11,611 nt of DNA from Pseudomonadales bacterium. GTDB taxonomy: Bacteria > Pseudomonadota > Gammaproteobacteria > Pseudomonadales > UBA7239. Below are positions 1 to 7,497 of the stretch, in pieces. Under the pieces are notes generated by a model. It was not told the DNA's origin. It saw only the letters and a list, made by a program, of their open reading frames with translations, and ran no database searches. The first letter of the stretch is position 1, and each line of letters begins with the position of its first letter. A program made the position numbers and the translations under genes. The stretch lies in NCBI GenBank assembly GCA_020443005.1, contig JAGRJA010000492.1, positions 1 through 11,611 of the forward strand, written 5' to 3'.

Positions 1-324
1 AACGCCGAAGACCCAAAAACCTTTATGCCTTGCCCGGGTAAAATCGAACATTTTCATGCACCAGGCGGGAACGGTGTGCGAGTTGATTCTCATTTGTACA
101 GTGGTTATAGCGTACCGCCGAATTATGATTCATTGATAGCCAAAGTTGTTACTTTTGGCAGGAGCAGGGAAGTTGCTCTTGCCAGAATGCGCAATGCTCT
201 TGATGAAACGCTGGTAGAAGGCATTCGTACCAACATTCCCTTGCAGATGGAACTGGTGCGTGATTCTGCTTTTATTAAAGGCGGTGTCAACATTCATTAC
301 CTTGAAAAGAAACTTGAGCGTTGA
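1..324 (+). CDS. accC: Biotin carboxylase subunit of acetyl-CoA carboxylase, C-terminal part (5' end outside window)
   Basis: This is the last 107 residues of the AccC subunit, open from the first base and ending at TGA 322-324. AccC carboxylates the biotin on AccB using ATP and bicarbonate, the first half-reaction of cytoplasmic acetyl-CoA carboxylase in fatty acid synthesis. The opening NAEDP motif directly follows the catalytic CR-I segment of the family, which lies just outside the window. The rest matches the E. coli C-terminal region closely: CPGKI, HAPGG, VPPNYDSLIAK, and the terminal NIHYLEKKL. The protein ends three to five residues after that motif, so the C-terminus looks complete. 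accB would be expected just upstream. prmA follows after 46 nt on the same strand. Identification is from recalled family sequence. Confidence 0.96.
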   Translation, partial: NAEDPKTFMPCPGKIEHFHAPGGNGVRVDSHLYSGYSVPPNYDSLIAKVVTFGRSREVALARMRNALDETLVEGIRTNIPLQMELVRDSAFIKGGVNIHYLEKKLER

Positions 325-370
325 AGCCATGCAGGTGCGCGTAAAAGTGATAAGCGATGACACTTGAATC

Positions 371-1261
371 ATGAGCTGGGTGAAGCTTTCATTCAATACT
401 ACGAAAAACCAGCTAGAATTACTGGAAGATGTATTGCTTGGGGCGGGCGCATTGACGGTGAGTCTTGAAGATGCAGAGGATCAGCCCTTGCTTGAGCCCG
501 GAGTCGGTGAAATGCCGCTTTGGGATACCGTTGTCATGGGGGCGCTGTTTGAGACAGGTGTTGATACCGACCAGGTGGTGACCGGCATTCAGCAGAACCC
601 GGCCTTGAACAACTGCGCTTATCTTGCGACCGAAATTGTACCCGACGAGGATTGGCAGCGTGTCTGGATGGACCGCTTTCAGCCTATGTGTTTTGGTCGT
701 CGGCTCTGGATATGTCCCAGCTGGTCTGATCCGGTTGACGCAACAGCGGTGAACCTTATGCTTGACCCCGGTCTTGCTTTTGGTACGGGCACTCATCCAA
801 CGACCGAGCTTTGTCTCAAATGGCTGGATAGTCATATGCAGCCGAACTGGACAGCACTGGACTACGGCTGTGGTTCAGGCGTGCTAGCGATTGCCAGCGC
901 CTTGCTGGGTGCAAAAATGACGCTGGCAGTGGATAATGACCCGCAGGCGATTCTGGCAACGCGTGAAAATGCTCTTCTTAATCGTGTTGATGCAGTTGTC
1001 AATGAGATGAGTGTCGATGAATTCCTGCTGTCAGATAGCGGGCAGTTTGACCTTGTTATGGCCAACATTCTTGCCGGGCCATTGATAGAATTGGCGCCAT
1101 TTCTGGCGGCCCAACTCAGGCAAAAAGGTTGTCTGATTTTGTCAGGAGTGCTTGAAGAGCAAATGGATGATGTTGTTAAGGCTTATTCGTCGTGGTGTCA
1201 ATTTGAAGAACCTGAAATAAAAGAAGGCTGGGTTCTGTTAAAAGGGCATCGTTTTGGCTGA
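371..1261 (+). CDS. prmA: Ribosomal protein L11 methyltransferase
   Basis: A 296-residue protein (E. coli PrmA is 293) that uses S-adenosylmethionine to trimethylate ribosomal protein L11 in the cytoplasm. The N-terminal roughly 60 residues form the L11-binding domain. The catalytic domain shows the PrmA signature LDPGLAFGTGTHPTTE at about residues 131-146, SAM motif I (DYGCGSG, 164-170) and the ANILAGPL segment at 231-238, which corresponds to the motif IV/active-site loop. The ATG at 371 gives the expected N-terminus (MSWVKL), but no good Shine-Dalgarno sequence precedes it. Two tiny ORFs end at or next to this start (see findings), so coupling is possible. It lies 46 nt after accC, an arrangement also seen in Pseudomonas. 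The gene is intact. Confidence 0.96.
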   Translation: MSWVKLSFNTTKNQLELLEDVLLGAGALTVSLEDAEDQPLLEPGVGEMPLWDTVVMGALFETGVDTDQVVTGIQQNPALNNCAYLATEIVPDEDWQRVWMDRFQPMCFGRRLWICPSWSDPVDATAVNLMLDPGLAFGTGTHPTTELCLKWLDSHMQPNWTALDYGCGSGVLAIASALLGAKMTLAVDNDPQAILATRENALLNRVDAVVNEMSVDEFLLSDSGQFDLVMANILAGPLIELAPFLAAQLRQKGCLILSGVLEEQMDDVVKAYSSWCQFEEPEIKEGWVLLKGHRFG

Positions 1262-1389
1262 AGAGGCTTATACTTGCTGTTGAGTTTTTACGGTTAACCG
1301 GCGCATCAATCTGGAGAGCTGAAACACAGGTGCAGATGTATAGAACTGCTTGCAGAATAGATGCCACACAGGGCTGGTTTGAAAGTTTA

Positions 1390-1414
1390 TATAATGGAAG
1401 CCTGAAAAACAGGA
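1390..1414 (+). promoter_or_regulatory. Candidate -10 box and ribosome binding site for the DUF3426-dusB-fis unit
   Basis: A perfect TATAAT lies at 1390-1395, 26 nt before the ATG at 1422. No good -35 is seen at the usual distance (1367-1372 reads CACAGG), so the promoter is tentative. AGGA at 1411-1414 with a 7-nt spacer to ATG is a convincing ribosome binding site and supports the start at 1422. CCTG (1401-1404) can pair with CAGG (1410-1413) across a 5-nt loop and partly cover that site. The 160-nt gap 1262-1421 after prmA contains no gene and no clear terminator that I could find. Confidence 0.4.
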
Positions 1415-1421
1415 TGAAATC

Positions 1422-2963
1422 ATGAGTGACATGTTAACGCGTTGTCCGCAATGTAGCGCCGCTTTTCGTCTTACCCCGGAGCAGTTTTCTGCCGCCAAGG
1501 GAATGGTGCGATGCGGTTCCTGCCTGCATGTATTCAAGGCCGATGAGCATTGGGTTCACCCCGCTGTTGGTGGAGGAAACAAGCAAGAGCAGTCTGGTGA
1601 AGCGGAGAAAGGATCCGGTTTCAGTTTTGATCAGGCCAGTATTGACAGCCAGAGTGCCGAGGACTTCATGTCCCGGTCTTCAACAGTTGATTTGAAAGCC
1701 CGTGAAGATCAGACATCCGGAATAGATGAAGGTATAGACGATGATGATGAAGATCGTCGTTATTCAGATGAAGATGAAGAAAAGCCATCGGTAGAAGCGA
1801 CCCCTGAGGATGATGACGATTTTGCGAATCTTGACGACCTGCTGGCTGAATCTGAAGATACAGGCATAGATGATGAAGAAGAGGAGGATGCGCCCGATGA
1901 GGAGTGGGCAAAAGGCTTGCTGGATGATCTTGAGGATGAGCCACCACCTTCATTGAAGCAAGAGACTGCTCAGGAAGACGAGGAGTATGCTCATTTCGAA
2001 GAGGAGCTCGAAGAAGGTTCGCTTGATGATGATATAGATGCTGAAGGTGTGGATGCAGCTGAAGCACCATCCGGGCAAAACATCACAGATATAAATACTG
2101 AAAGAAATACTGCAACGACTCGTGAAACAGTGGCTCCCGCCAAGGCAGGTGTCGATGAGGACGGCGGTCTTGATGAAGGAGAACCCGGTAGCGAAAGTCT
2201 GGATGATCTTGGGCTGGACGATGACGGGCTGGACGACTTCGATGATCTTGATAGCTTCTCTGCAAATCTTGAAGCGGATCTGGATGCTGATGAACTCGAT
2301 AGCGATAATGATAATCAGGCATTGATGGAGAAGCTGCTCGTTAATGAGCACTCCGATGCAAAACGCGATTTGGGTCTGGATCAGGATGATGATGAAGATG
2401 AATTTGACAACAAAAGGCTATTGTCAAATATTGAGCCCGAACCCGTAGATGTTTCATGGAACTACGCTTCAAAAGATCTGATACAACCACTGATATGGCT
2501 AGGCCTGTGTTTGCTGATGGCCGGAGTGTTTGTGGGGCAGTATGCTTACTATAATTATGAACATCTCTCGAAAGAGAATGCTTATCGTCCCTGGTATGAG
2601 AAGGCCTGTGGCGTGATAGGCTGTAAATTACCTGATCAGGTTGACAGGTCGCTCATTAAAACCAAGAATCTTGTTGTCAGGTCTCACCCCGCTTACAAGC
2701 ATGTTTTGGTAGTCGATGCCATTCTTGTCAATACAGCAAATTTTGTTCAGCCTTACCCACCGATAGAGTTGTTTTTTAACGATACTTTCAAAATTCCGGT
2801 AGCCAGCAGACGATTTATGCCTGAAGAATATCTGGGTGGGGAGGTATCTGCAGACAGTCTGATGCCGGTAGCCAAGTCGATCCACATTACGCTGGAAGTT
2901 ATGGATCCGGGTGAAAAGGCCGTTGGCTATTTACTCGAAGTATCCAGGCATCAGGACAAGTAA
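1422..2963 (+). CDS. Zinc-ribbon, acidic-linker, single-pass membrane protein with C-terminal DUF3426 domain
   Basis: A 513-residue protein of unknown function. Residues 1-40 form an MJ0042-type zinc ribbon with two CxxC knuckles (C8/C11 and C31/C34). Residues about 50-345 are a low-complexity, strongly acidic linker; I counted 39 Asp/Glu in residues 100-176. It contains recurring short LDDL-like pieces. A single transmembrane helix lies at about 354-379 (LIWLGLCLLMAGVFVGQYAY), followed by a DUF3426 domain of about 130 residues that should be outside the cytoplasm, with the zinc ribbon inside. The homologue between prmA and dusB in Pseudomonas has the same domain order. The linker here seems unusually long, an impression I could not measure against the family. 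The stop is 17 nt before dusB, suggesting co-transcription. AGGA at 1411 supports the start. M4 (1431) is an alternative. Confidence 0.88.
   Translation: MSDMLTRCPQCSAAFRLTPEQFSAAKGMVRCGSCLHVFKADEHWVHPAVGGGNKQEQSGEAEKGSGFSFDQASIDSQSAEDFMSRSSTVDLKAREDQTSGIDEGIDDDDEDRRYSDEDEEKPSVEATPEDDDDFANLDDLLAESEDTGIDDEEEEDAPDEEWAKGLLDDLEDEPPPSLKQETAQEDEEYAHFEEELEEGSLDDDIDAEGVDAAEAPSGQNITDINTERNTATTRETVAPAKAGVDEDGGLDEGEPGSESLDDLGLDDDGLDDFDDLDSFSANLEADLDADELDSDNDNQALMEKLLVNEHSDAKRDLGLDQDDDEDEFDNKRLLSNIEPEPVDVSWNYASKDLIQPLIWLGLCLLMAGVFVGQYAYYNYEHLSKENAYRPWYEKACGVIGCKLPDQVDRSLIKTKNLVVRSHPAYKHVLVVDAILVNTANFVQPYPPIELFFNDTFKIPVASRRFMPEEYLGGEVSADSLMPVAKSIHITLEVMDPGEKAVGYLLEVSRHQDK
1719..2415 (+). repeat. GAT/GAA-rich low-complexity DNA encoding the acidic linker
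   Basis: This stretch within the DUF3426 gene is built largely from GAT and GAA codons. A 15-nt run encoding Asp-Asp-Asp-Glu-Asp occurs twice, identical and in the same frame, at 1740-1754 and 2385-2399. Similar runs occur at about 1810-1820 and 1870-1890. Such triplet-rich DNA can expand or contract in multiples of three without breaking the frame, so linker length may vary between strains. The open frames on the opposite strand here (His/Leu rich) are by-products of this composition. Confidence 0.6.
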
Positions 2964-2980
2964 AGTCGTGGTTCAGGTTC

Positions 2981-3985
2981 GTGTATAAGGTAGGCCCTTA
3001 TTCGATTGAAAGCTATGCCGTGTTGGCTCCGATGGCGGGCGTGACAGATAGTGGTTTCAGAAAGGTTTGCAGGGATTTCGGAGCAGGCTTGGTGACGACA
3101 GAAATGCTCACAAGCCAGCAGCATTTATGGCATACCGCGAAAAGTATGAGCCGGCTTGATTTCTCAAAGGATGTTGAGCCCAGATGTGTTCAGATTGCCG
3201 GTTCAGAGCCGGAAATGATGGCTGCAGCTGCGCGAGAAGCGGTTCGCCGGGGGGCGCAGATCATTGACATTAATATGGGCTGTCCCGCTAAAAAAGTGTG
3301 TAAAAAAGCGGCGGGCTCCGCGTTGCTTCGGGACGAAAAGCTGGTTGATAATATCCTTCATAAAGTGGTGTCGTCTGTAGATGTGCCTGTTACCTTGAAA
3401 ACAAGAACTGGCTGGAGCACAGAAAATCGTAATGCGGCAAGTATCGCCAGAATTGCAGAGGATCGGGGTATAAAAGCGATGGCATTACACGGCAGAACTC
3501 GCGCCTGTGGTTACCATTCCGAAGTTGAGTACGATACTATTGCGGCTGTTGTCAGGAGTGTTGATATTCCTGTTATCGCCAACGGCGATATTGACAGCCC
3601 CTTCAAGGCGAGGGATGTTTTAAAGTATACAGGTGCATCGGCAGTAATGTTGGGCAGGCCCGTCCTTGGGCGCCCTTGGTTATTCCGTTCTGTGGATACA
3701 TTTTTGAAAACCGGAAGTTTGCCACCTGGACCCCCATTGCAAATCAGGCTTTCTACAATGGAAAAGCATTTGCGTGAAATTCATCTTTTATATGGGGAGA
3801 TTTCCGGCGTGAAAATCGCCCGGAAACATATGGGATGGTACTTTGACGGGCTGGAAAGCGATCATTTCCTGTCCACGGCGTTTGCCAGAACTGTCAAGCA
3901 GAAGTTTTATCGATTACAGACCGCCAATGAACAGTATGAAACCATTGCCGCTTTCAGCGGCGAGCTGTTGGTAAAAGTTGCATGA
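2981..3985 (+). CDS. dusB: tRNA dihydrouridine synthase B
   Basis: A 334-residue FMN-dependent enzyme that reduces specific uridines in tRNA to dihydrouridine using NADPH (E. coli DusB is 321 residues). The TIM-barrel start has APMAGVTD (about residues 16-23). The active-site segment DINMGCPAKKV carries the catalytic cysteine C101. The FMN phosphate and barrel motifs LHGRTRA, IANGDI, and MLGRPVLGRPW are all present, and the C-terminal helical domain has the RKHMGWY motif. The start is GTG at 2981. It follows an AGG at 2975-2977 with only 3 nt spacing, but the resulting N-terminus aligns with E. coli DusB and no other start is available in frame near it. The gene lies 17 nt after the DUF3426 gene. 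Its stop overlaps a possible fis start (ATGA at 3982-3985). The dusB-fis pair is widely conserved in gammaproteobacteria. Confidence 0.96.
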   Translation: MYKVGPYSIESYAVLAPMAGVTDSGFRKVCRDFGAGLVTTEMLTSQQHLWHTAKSMSRLDFSKDVEPRCVQIAGSEPEMMAAAAREAVRRGAQIIDINMGCPAKKVCKKAAGSALLRDEKLVDNILHKVVSSVDVPVTLKTRTGWSTENRNAASIARIAEDRGIKAMALHGRTRACGYHSEVEYDTIAAVVRSVDIPVIANGDIDSPFKARDVLKYTGASAVMLGRPVLGRPWLFRSVDTFLKTGSLPPGPPLQIRLSTMEKHLREIHLLYGEISGVKIARKHMGWYFDGLESDHFLSTAFARTVKQKFYRLQTANEQYETIAAFSGELLVKVA

Positions 3986-4002
3986 ATAAGGGTGTTTATC
4001 GT

Positions 4003-4350
4003 ATGACAAAAAGGGATTTTGCGGTTACACATTCAGGCCCAGCGGCATCTAAGGAAAAAAACCAGTCAGACTCGGGAGCATCGGGCCAGGAAGCGTATGG
4101 GGTGTCTCCCGGAAATCTTGTAAAAGATACCTTGAGTGCCAGTGTTGAAGCTACATTGAGTCGTTACTTTGAAATGCTGAACGGTTTTGAAAGTTCAGGT
4201 GTGTATGAAATGGTGATGAATGAGGTGGAGGAACCTCTTCTCAGAGTTGTACTCGACTATTGTGATAATAATCAGTCCAGGGCGGCAGAAGTTTTGGGCC
4301 TGAATCGCGGAACGCTCCGCAAAAAACTGAAGTTTCATAACCTGTTATAA
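4003..4350 (+). CDS. fis: DNA-binding protein Fis
   Basis: Fis is a homodimeric nucleoid protein that bends DNA and regulates rRNA and many other promoters. The C-terminal core is unmistakable: VEATLSRYF, the MNEVEEPLL helix, and the helix-turn-helix at about residues 90-115 (NQSRAAEVLGLNRGTLRKKL), ending in HNLL. With ATG 4003 the protein is 115 residues, compared with 98 in E. coli, because of a polar low-complexity N-terminus rich in Ser, Gly, Lys and Gln. I chose 4003 because AAGGG at 3988-3992 lies 10 nt upstream. The alternative ATG at 3982 overlaps the dusB stop as ATGA and would give 122 residues, but it has no ribosome binding site. Expression is probably driven from upstream of dusB, as in enterobacteria. 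Confidence 0.93.
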   Translation: MTKRDFAVTHSGPAASKEKNQSDSGASGQEAYGVSPGNLVKDTLSASVEATLSRYFEMLNGFESSGVYEMVMNEVEEPLLRVVLDYCDNNQSRAAEVLGLNRGTLRKKLKFHNLL

Positions 4351-4393
4351 ATCTGTTTCAACGATTGCATCCAGACGATGTTTTCTTACCGGT

Positions 4394-4413
4394 TGCCGAT
4401 TTGATTATCGGCA
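4394..4413 (+). promoter_or_regulatory. Hairpin in the fis-purH gap
   Basis: TGCCGAT (4394-4400) and ATCGGCA (4407-4413) are perfect inverted repeats around a 6-nt loop, TTGATT. No run of T follows, so this is not a standard intrinsic terminator. It could be a weak terminator, an mRNA processing or stability element, or an operator for a dimeric repressor. It does not resemble the E. coli PurR box. The fis-purH gap (4351-4439) is otherwise featureless except for the purH ribosome binding site GAGG at 4429-4432. I see no convincing sigma-70 promoter there. Confidence 0.35.
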
Positions 4414-4439
4414 CAATCACATAAATTCGAGGTTAATTG

Positions 4440-6074
4440 ATGGTGACAAAATCGACTGATTCAGTCAGAAAAATCAGAAGGGCACTGCTTAGCGTGTCGG
4501 ATAAAACCGGGATTGTTTCTCTGGCCAAGGCATTGCAGGCATATGGTGTTGAACTGCTTTCTACCGGTGGCACTTTCAGGCTGCTTGTGGAAAACGGCGT
4601 TAGTGTGAAGGAAGTTTCAGCGCATACCTGTTTTCCTGAAATGATGGATGGACGGGTTAAAACGCTTCACCCGTTGATTCACGGTGGTATTCTGGGCAGG
4701 CGCGGACAGGATGACGAAGTGATGGCCGCGCATGGCATAGCACCGATTGACATGGTTGTGGTTAATCTTTACCCCTTTGCTGAAACGGTAGCGAGGCCCG
4801 GGTGTACACTGGAAAACGCGATAGAAAATATTGATATTGGCGGGCCGACGATGGTCAGGTCTGCTGCCAAGAACCACCAGGATGTGGCGATTGTGGTAAA
4901 TACGGCCGACTATGATGCTGTATTGGATGAAATGAAGGAATATCAGGGCGCACTGACCATTGGCACACGCTTTGATTTGGCGGTCAAGGCGTTCGAGCAT
5001 ACAGCCGCCTATGACGGCATGATAGCGAACTATCTCGGTCGTCTGGTTGATGACAATCATCGATCAATTCAAGCTGACAGGGCTGTTAATGACAGGCAGC
5101 CGACAGATTTTCCACGAACCTTCAATGTCCAGTTCCGGAAGAAACAGGATATGCGTTACGGCGAAAATCCGCATCAGAAAGCGGCGTTTTATGTCGAGTC
5201 TGCGAGTGCTCATGAGCGGGAGGCGAGTGTGTCAACAGCCAGGCAGCTTCAGGGAAAGGCGTTGTCCTATAATAATGTTGCAGATACTGATGCCGCTCTG
5301 GAATGTGTAAAGAGCTTTGATGAACCCGCCTGCGTTATTGTCAAACATGCCAACCCTTGTGGGGTGGCTGTTGCCACCAATATCAGGGAGGCCTATGAGT
5401 TGGCCTATGCAACTGATCCGACATCAGCATTTGGCGGGATAATTGCTTTCAACCGTGAACTGGATGCGCCAACAGCAAAGGCGATTATTGAAAGGCAGTT
5501 TGTTGAAGTCATTATTGCTCCGTCTGTAGCGGATGAGGTTGTTGCAATCGTTGCTGCCAAGGAAAATGTGCGCCTTCTCTGTTGTGGACAATGGCATACA
5601 GCTTCACCCGCCTATGATTACAAAAGGGTCAATGGCGGGTTGCTGGTGCAGGATCGTGATTTGGGTTCGATTACCGCTGCAGACCTGAAAGTGGTTACAC
5701 GCAGGGCGCCCGATGAGCGGGAGATGAAAGACCTGTTGTTTGCCTGGCGAGTGGCCAAGTTCGTAAAATCGAATGCCATTGTCTATGCCAGAAATGCTCA
5801 GACGATCGGCGTTGGTGCAGGGCAAATGAGTCGCGTCTACAGTGCAAGGATTGCCGGTATCAAAGCGGCTGACGAAAATCTTGAGGTAGCCGGTTCTGTT
5901 ATGGCTTCGGACGCCTTCTTTCCTTTCAGGGATGGTATTGATGCCGCAGCTGAAGCAGGTATTACAGCTGTTATTGAGCCGGGTGGTTCGATGAGAGACG
6001 AAGAGGTCATCGCTGCGGCAGATGAGCATGGAATGGCGATGGTTTTTACAGGCATAAGGCATTTCCGTCATTAA
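4440..6074 (+). CDS. purH: Bifunctional AICAR formyltransferase / IMP cyclohydrolase
   Basis: A 544-residue enzyme (E. coli 529) catalysing the last two steps of de novo purine synthesis: formylation of AICAR by 10-formyl-tetrahydrofolate, then ring closure to IMP. The N-terminal MGS-like cyclohydrolase domain shows RALLSVSDKTG, ELLSTGGT, and MMDGRVKTLHP. The linker and transformylase domain shows RYGENPHQ, the catalytic VKHANPCGVA with K302-H303, DPTSAFGG, KSNAIVYARN, and SDAFFPFRDG, ending in HFRH like E. coli. I chose ATG 4440 because GAGG at 4429-4432 lies 7 nt upstream. A TTG three bases earlier (4437) is less likely. It lies 89 nt after fis and 52 nt before purD, making a purH-purD unit as in many gammaproteobacteria. 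The gene is intact. Confidence 0.97.
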   Translation: MVTKSTDSVRKIRRALLSVSDKTGIVSLAKALQAYGVELLSTGGTFRLLVENGVSVKEVSAHTCFPEMMDGRVKTLHPLIHGGILGRRGQDDEVMAAHGIAPIDMVVVNLYPFAETVARPGCTLENAIENIDIGGPTMVRSAAKNHQDVAIVVNTADYDAVLDEMKEYQGALTIGTRFDLAVKAFEHTAAYDGMIANYLGRLVDDNHRSIQADRAVNDRQPTDFPRTFNVQFRKKQDMRYGENPHQKAAFYVESASAHEREASVSTARQLQGKALSYNNVADTDAALECVKSFDEPACVIVKHANPCGVAVATNIREAYELAYATDPTSAFGGIIAFNRELDAPTAKAIIERQFVEVIIAPSVADEVVAIVAAKENVRLLCCGQWHTASPAYDYKRVNGGLLVQDRDLGSITAADLKVVTRRAPDEREMKDLLFAWRVAKFVKSNAIVYARNAQTIGVGAGQMSRVYSARIAGIKAADENLEVAGSVMASDAFFPFRDGIDAAAEAGITAVIEPGGSMRDEEVIAAADEHGMAMVFTGIRHFRH

Positions 6075-6126
6075 TAATTACCGTGTTTACCCTTCCCTCG
6101 AAGAAAAGCGTTGATCTGGAGTTTTT

Positions 6127-7410
6127 ATGAAAGTCATGATTGTAGGTAGCGGAGGCAGAGAGCATGCGCTGGGGTGGAAAGTGGCTCGCAACCCGATGGT
6201 TGAGAAGGTGTTTGTCGCACCGGGAAATGCTGGCACAGCCACAGAAGCAAAACTTGAAAATATTGACATTGATGTTATGAATTTTGCTGCACTGGCAGAC
6301 TTTGCAGAAAAATCATCGGTTTCGCTGACGATTATCGGCCCTGAAGCGCCACTGGTTGAAGGCATTGTCGACTACTTTCAGTCTCGAGGCCTGAAATGCT
6401 TTGGCCCTAAAAAGGGTGCAGCTCAACTGGAAGGCTCGAAATCTTTTACCAAGGACTTTCTGGCCCGACATCAAATACCCACGGCTGAATACAGCACTTT
6501 TGTCGAGATTGAGCCGGCTATTGCTTATATTCGTCAGAGAGGTGCACCCATTGTTGTCAAGGCAGACGGTCTGGCTGCAGGGAAAGGTGTGATTCTTGCT
6601 TCATCTGTTGAACAGGCAGAAGCGGCTGTAAGGGATATGTTGGCGGATAATGTTTTCGGAGAGGCAGGTAGCAGGGTAGTCATTGAAGAGTTCCTGACGG
6701 GTGAAGAAGCCAGCTATATTGTGATGGTCGACGGCACCCATATTCTCCCTTTTGCAACGAGCCAGGATCACAAGGCTCGGGATGATGGTGACAAGGGGCC
6801 CAATACCGGTGGAATGGGAGCCTATTCCCCGGCACCTGTGGTAACACCGGAGATCGATGACTGGGTTATGCGCCATGTGATTCGTCCGACGGTTGATGGT
6901 ATGGCGCAGGAAGGGAATGAGTACACGGGTTTTCTCTACGCGGGCCTCATGATCGCTGAAGATGGTACTGCAAAAGTGCTGGAATATAACTGCCGTTTTG
7001 GTGACCCGGAAACACAGCCCATTATGATGAGAATGCAGTCAGATCTGGTGGCATTGTGTCTTTCTGCATTGGATAAAAAGCTGGATAAAGCGGTGATTGA
7101 ATGGGATCCACGCCCCTCGATTGGTGTGGTGATGGCCGCAGGGGGTTACCCGGATACCTATAAAAAGGGAGATAAAATCGAAGGGCTTGCAGAAGCAGAG
7201 ATTGACGGTGCGAAAGTTTTTCATGCCGGTACCAGGCTCAGTGATGGAAGCGTTGTTACAAATGGTGGCAGGGTGATATGTGTAACAGCATTGGGAAACA
7301 GTGTGACCGACGCCCAGAAAAATGCGTATAAGGCTGTAGAAAAAATAAGATGGCGGGGTGCGTTCTATCGAACCGATATCGGTTACAGGGCGATCCAGCG
7401 GGAGTCGTAG
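6127..7410 (+). CDS. purD: Phosphoribosylamine-glycine ligase (GAR synthetase)
   Basis: A 427-residue ATP-grasp ligase (E. coli 429) that joins 5-phosphoribosylamine and glycine with ATP, the second step of purine synthesis. The N-terminal motif GSGGREHAL, GPEAPLVEG, and KSFTKDF precede the ATP-grasp core. K145 and the glycine-rich loop DGLAAGKG (147-154) bind ATP. QDHKARDDGDKGPNTGGMGA is the family signature, and E286/N288 in LEYNCRFGDPETQ coordinate metal. The start ATG 6127 is supported by GGAG at 6118-6121. It lies 52 nt downstream of purH and is probably co-transcribed with it. The stop is at 7408-7410. Nothing is unusual. Confidence 0.97.
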   Translation: MKVMIVGSGGREHALGWKVARNPMVEKVFVAPGNAGTATEAKLENIDIDVMNFAALADFAEKSSVSLTIIGPEAPLVEGIVDYFQSRGLKCFGPKKGAAQLEGSKSFTKDFLARHQIPTAEYSTFVEIEPAIAYIRQRGAPIVVKADGLAAGKGVILASSVEQAEAAVRDMLADNVFGEAGSRVVIEEFLTGEEASYIVMVDGTHILPFATSQDHKARDDGDKGPNTGGMGAYSPAPVVTPEIDDWVMRHVIRPTVDGMAQEGNEYTGFLYAGLMIAEDGTAKVLEYNCRFGDPETQPIMMRMQSDLVALCLSALDKKLDKAVIEWDPRPSIGVVMAAGGYPDTYKKGDKIEGLAEAEIDGAKVFHAGTRLSDGSVVTNGGRVICVTALGNSVTDAQKNAYKAVEKIRWRGAFYRTDIGYRAIQRES

Positions 7411-7459
7411 ATACAAAACAGGTTTGCAGTAATAAATCCGGCAGCTTTATTGGTTTACC

Positions 7460-7487
7460 TTGCTTTTATAGCGATGCCCGCTATTAT
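7460..7487 (+). promoter_or_regulatory. Candidate sigma-70 promoter for the hybrid sensor kinase
   Basis: TTGCTT (7460-7465) and TATTAT (7482-7487) are separated by 16 nt. The -10 matches the consensus at five of six positions and the -35 at three. Transcription would begin near 7494. That leaves a roughly 30-nt leader if translation begins at ATG 7525, but almost none if it begins at ATG 7498. It would let the kinase be expressed separately from purH-purD. This is pattern matching by eye only. Confidence 0.3.
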
Positions 7488-7497
7488 GGAAACGATC

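Noticed and set aside
1666..2351. Long minus-strand open frames (134, 133 and 79 codons) opposite the acidic linker
   Set aside because: They are antisense by-products of GAT/GAA repeats, giving His- and Leu-rich peptides with no recognisable domain and lying inside a well-supported gene.
2941..2990. Frameshift or fusion between the DUF3426 gene and dusB
   Set aside because: The DUF3426 protein ends normally at TAA 2961-2963. dusB begins 17 nt later at a GTG that matches the E. coli DusB N-terminus, so both genes are complete.
4361..4425. Sigma-70 promoter for purH
   Set aside because: TTGCAT, TTGCCG and CATAAA-like hexamers are present, but none pair at a 16-18 nt spacing with acceptable matches.
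4351..4439. Purine riboswitch or PurR box upstream of purH
   Set aside because: The gap is too short for a purine riboswitch, and no ACGCAAACGTTTGCGT-like palindrome is seen.
5604..6071. Minus-strand 155-codon open frame opposite purH
   Set aside because: It is fully contained in purH, whose protein is conserved along its whole length. The antisense peptide has no recognisable family features.
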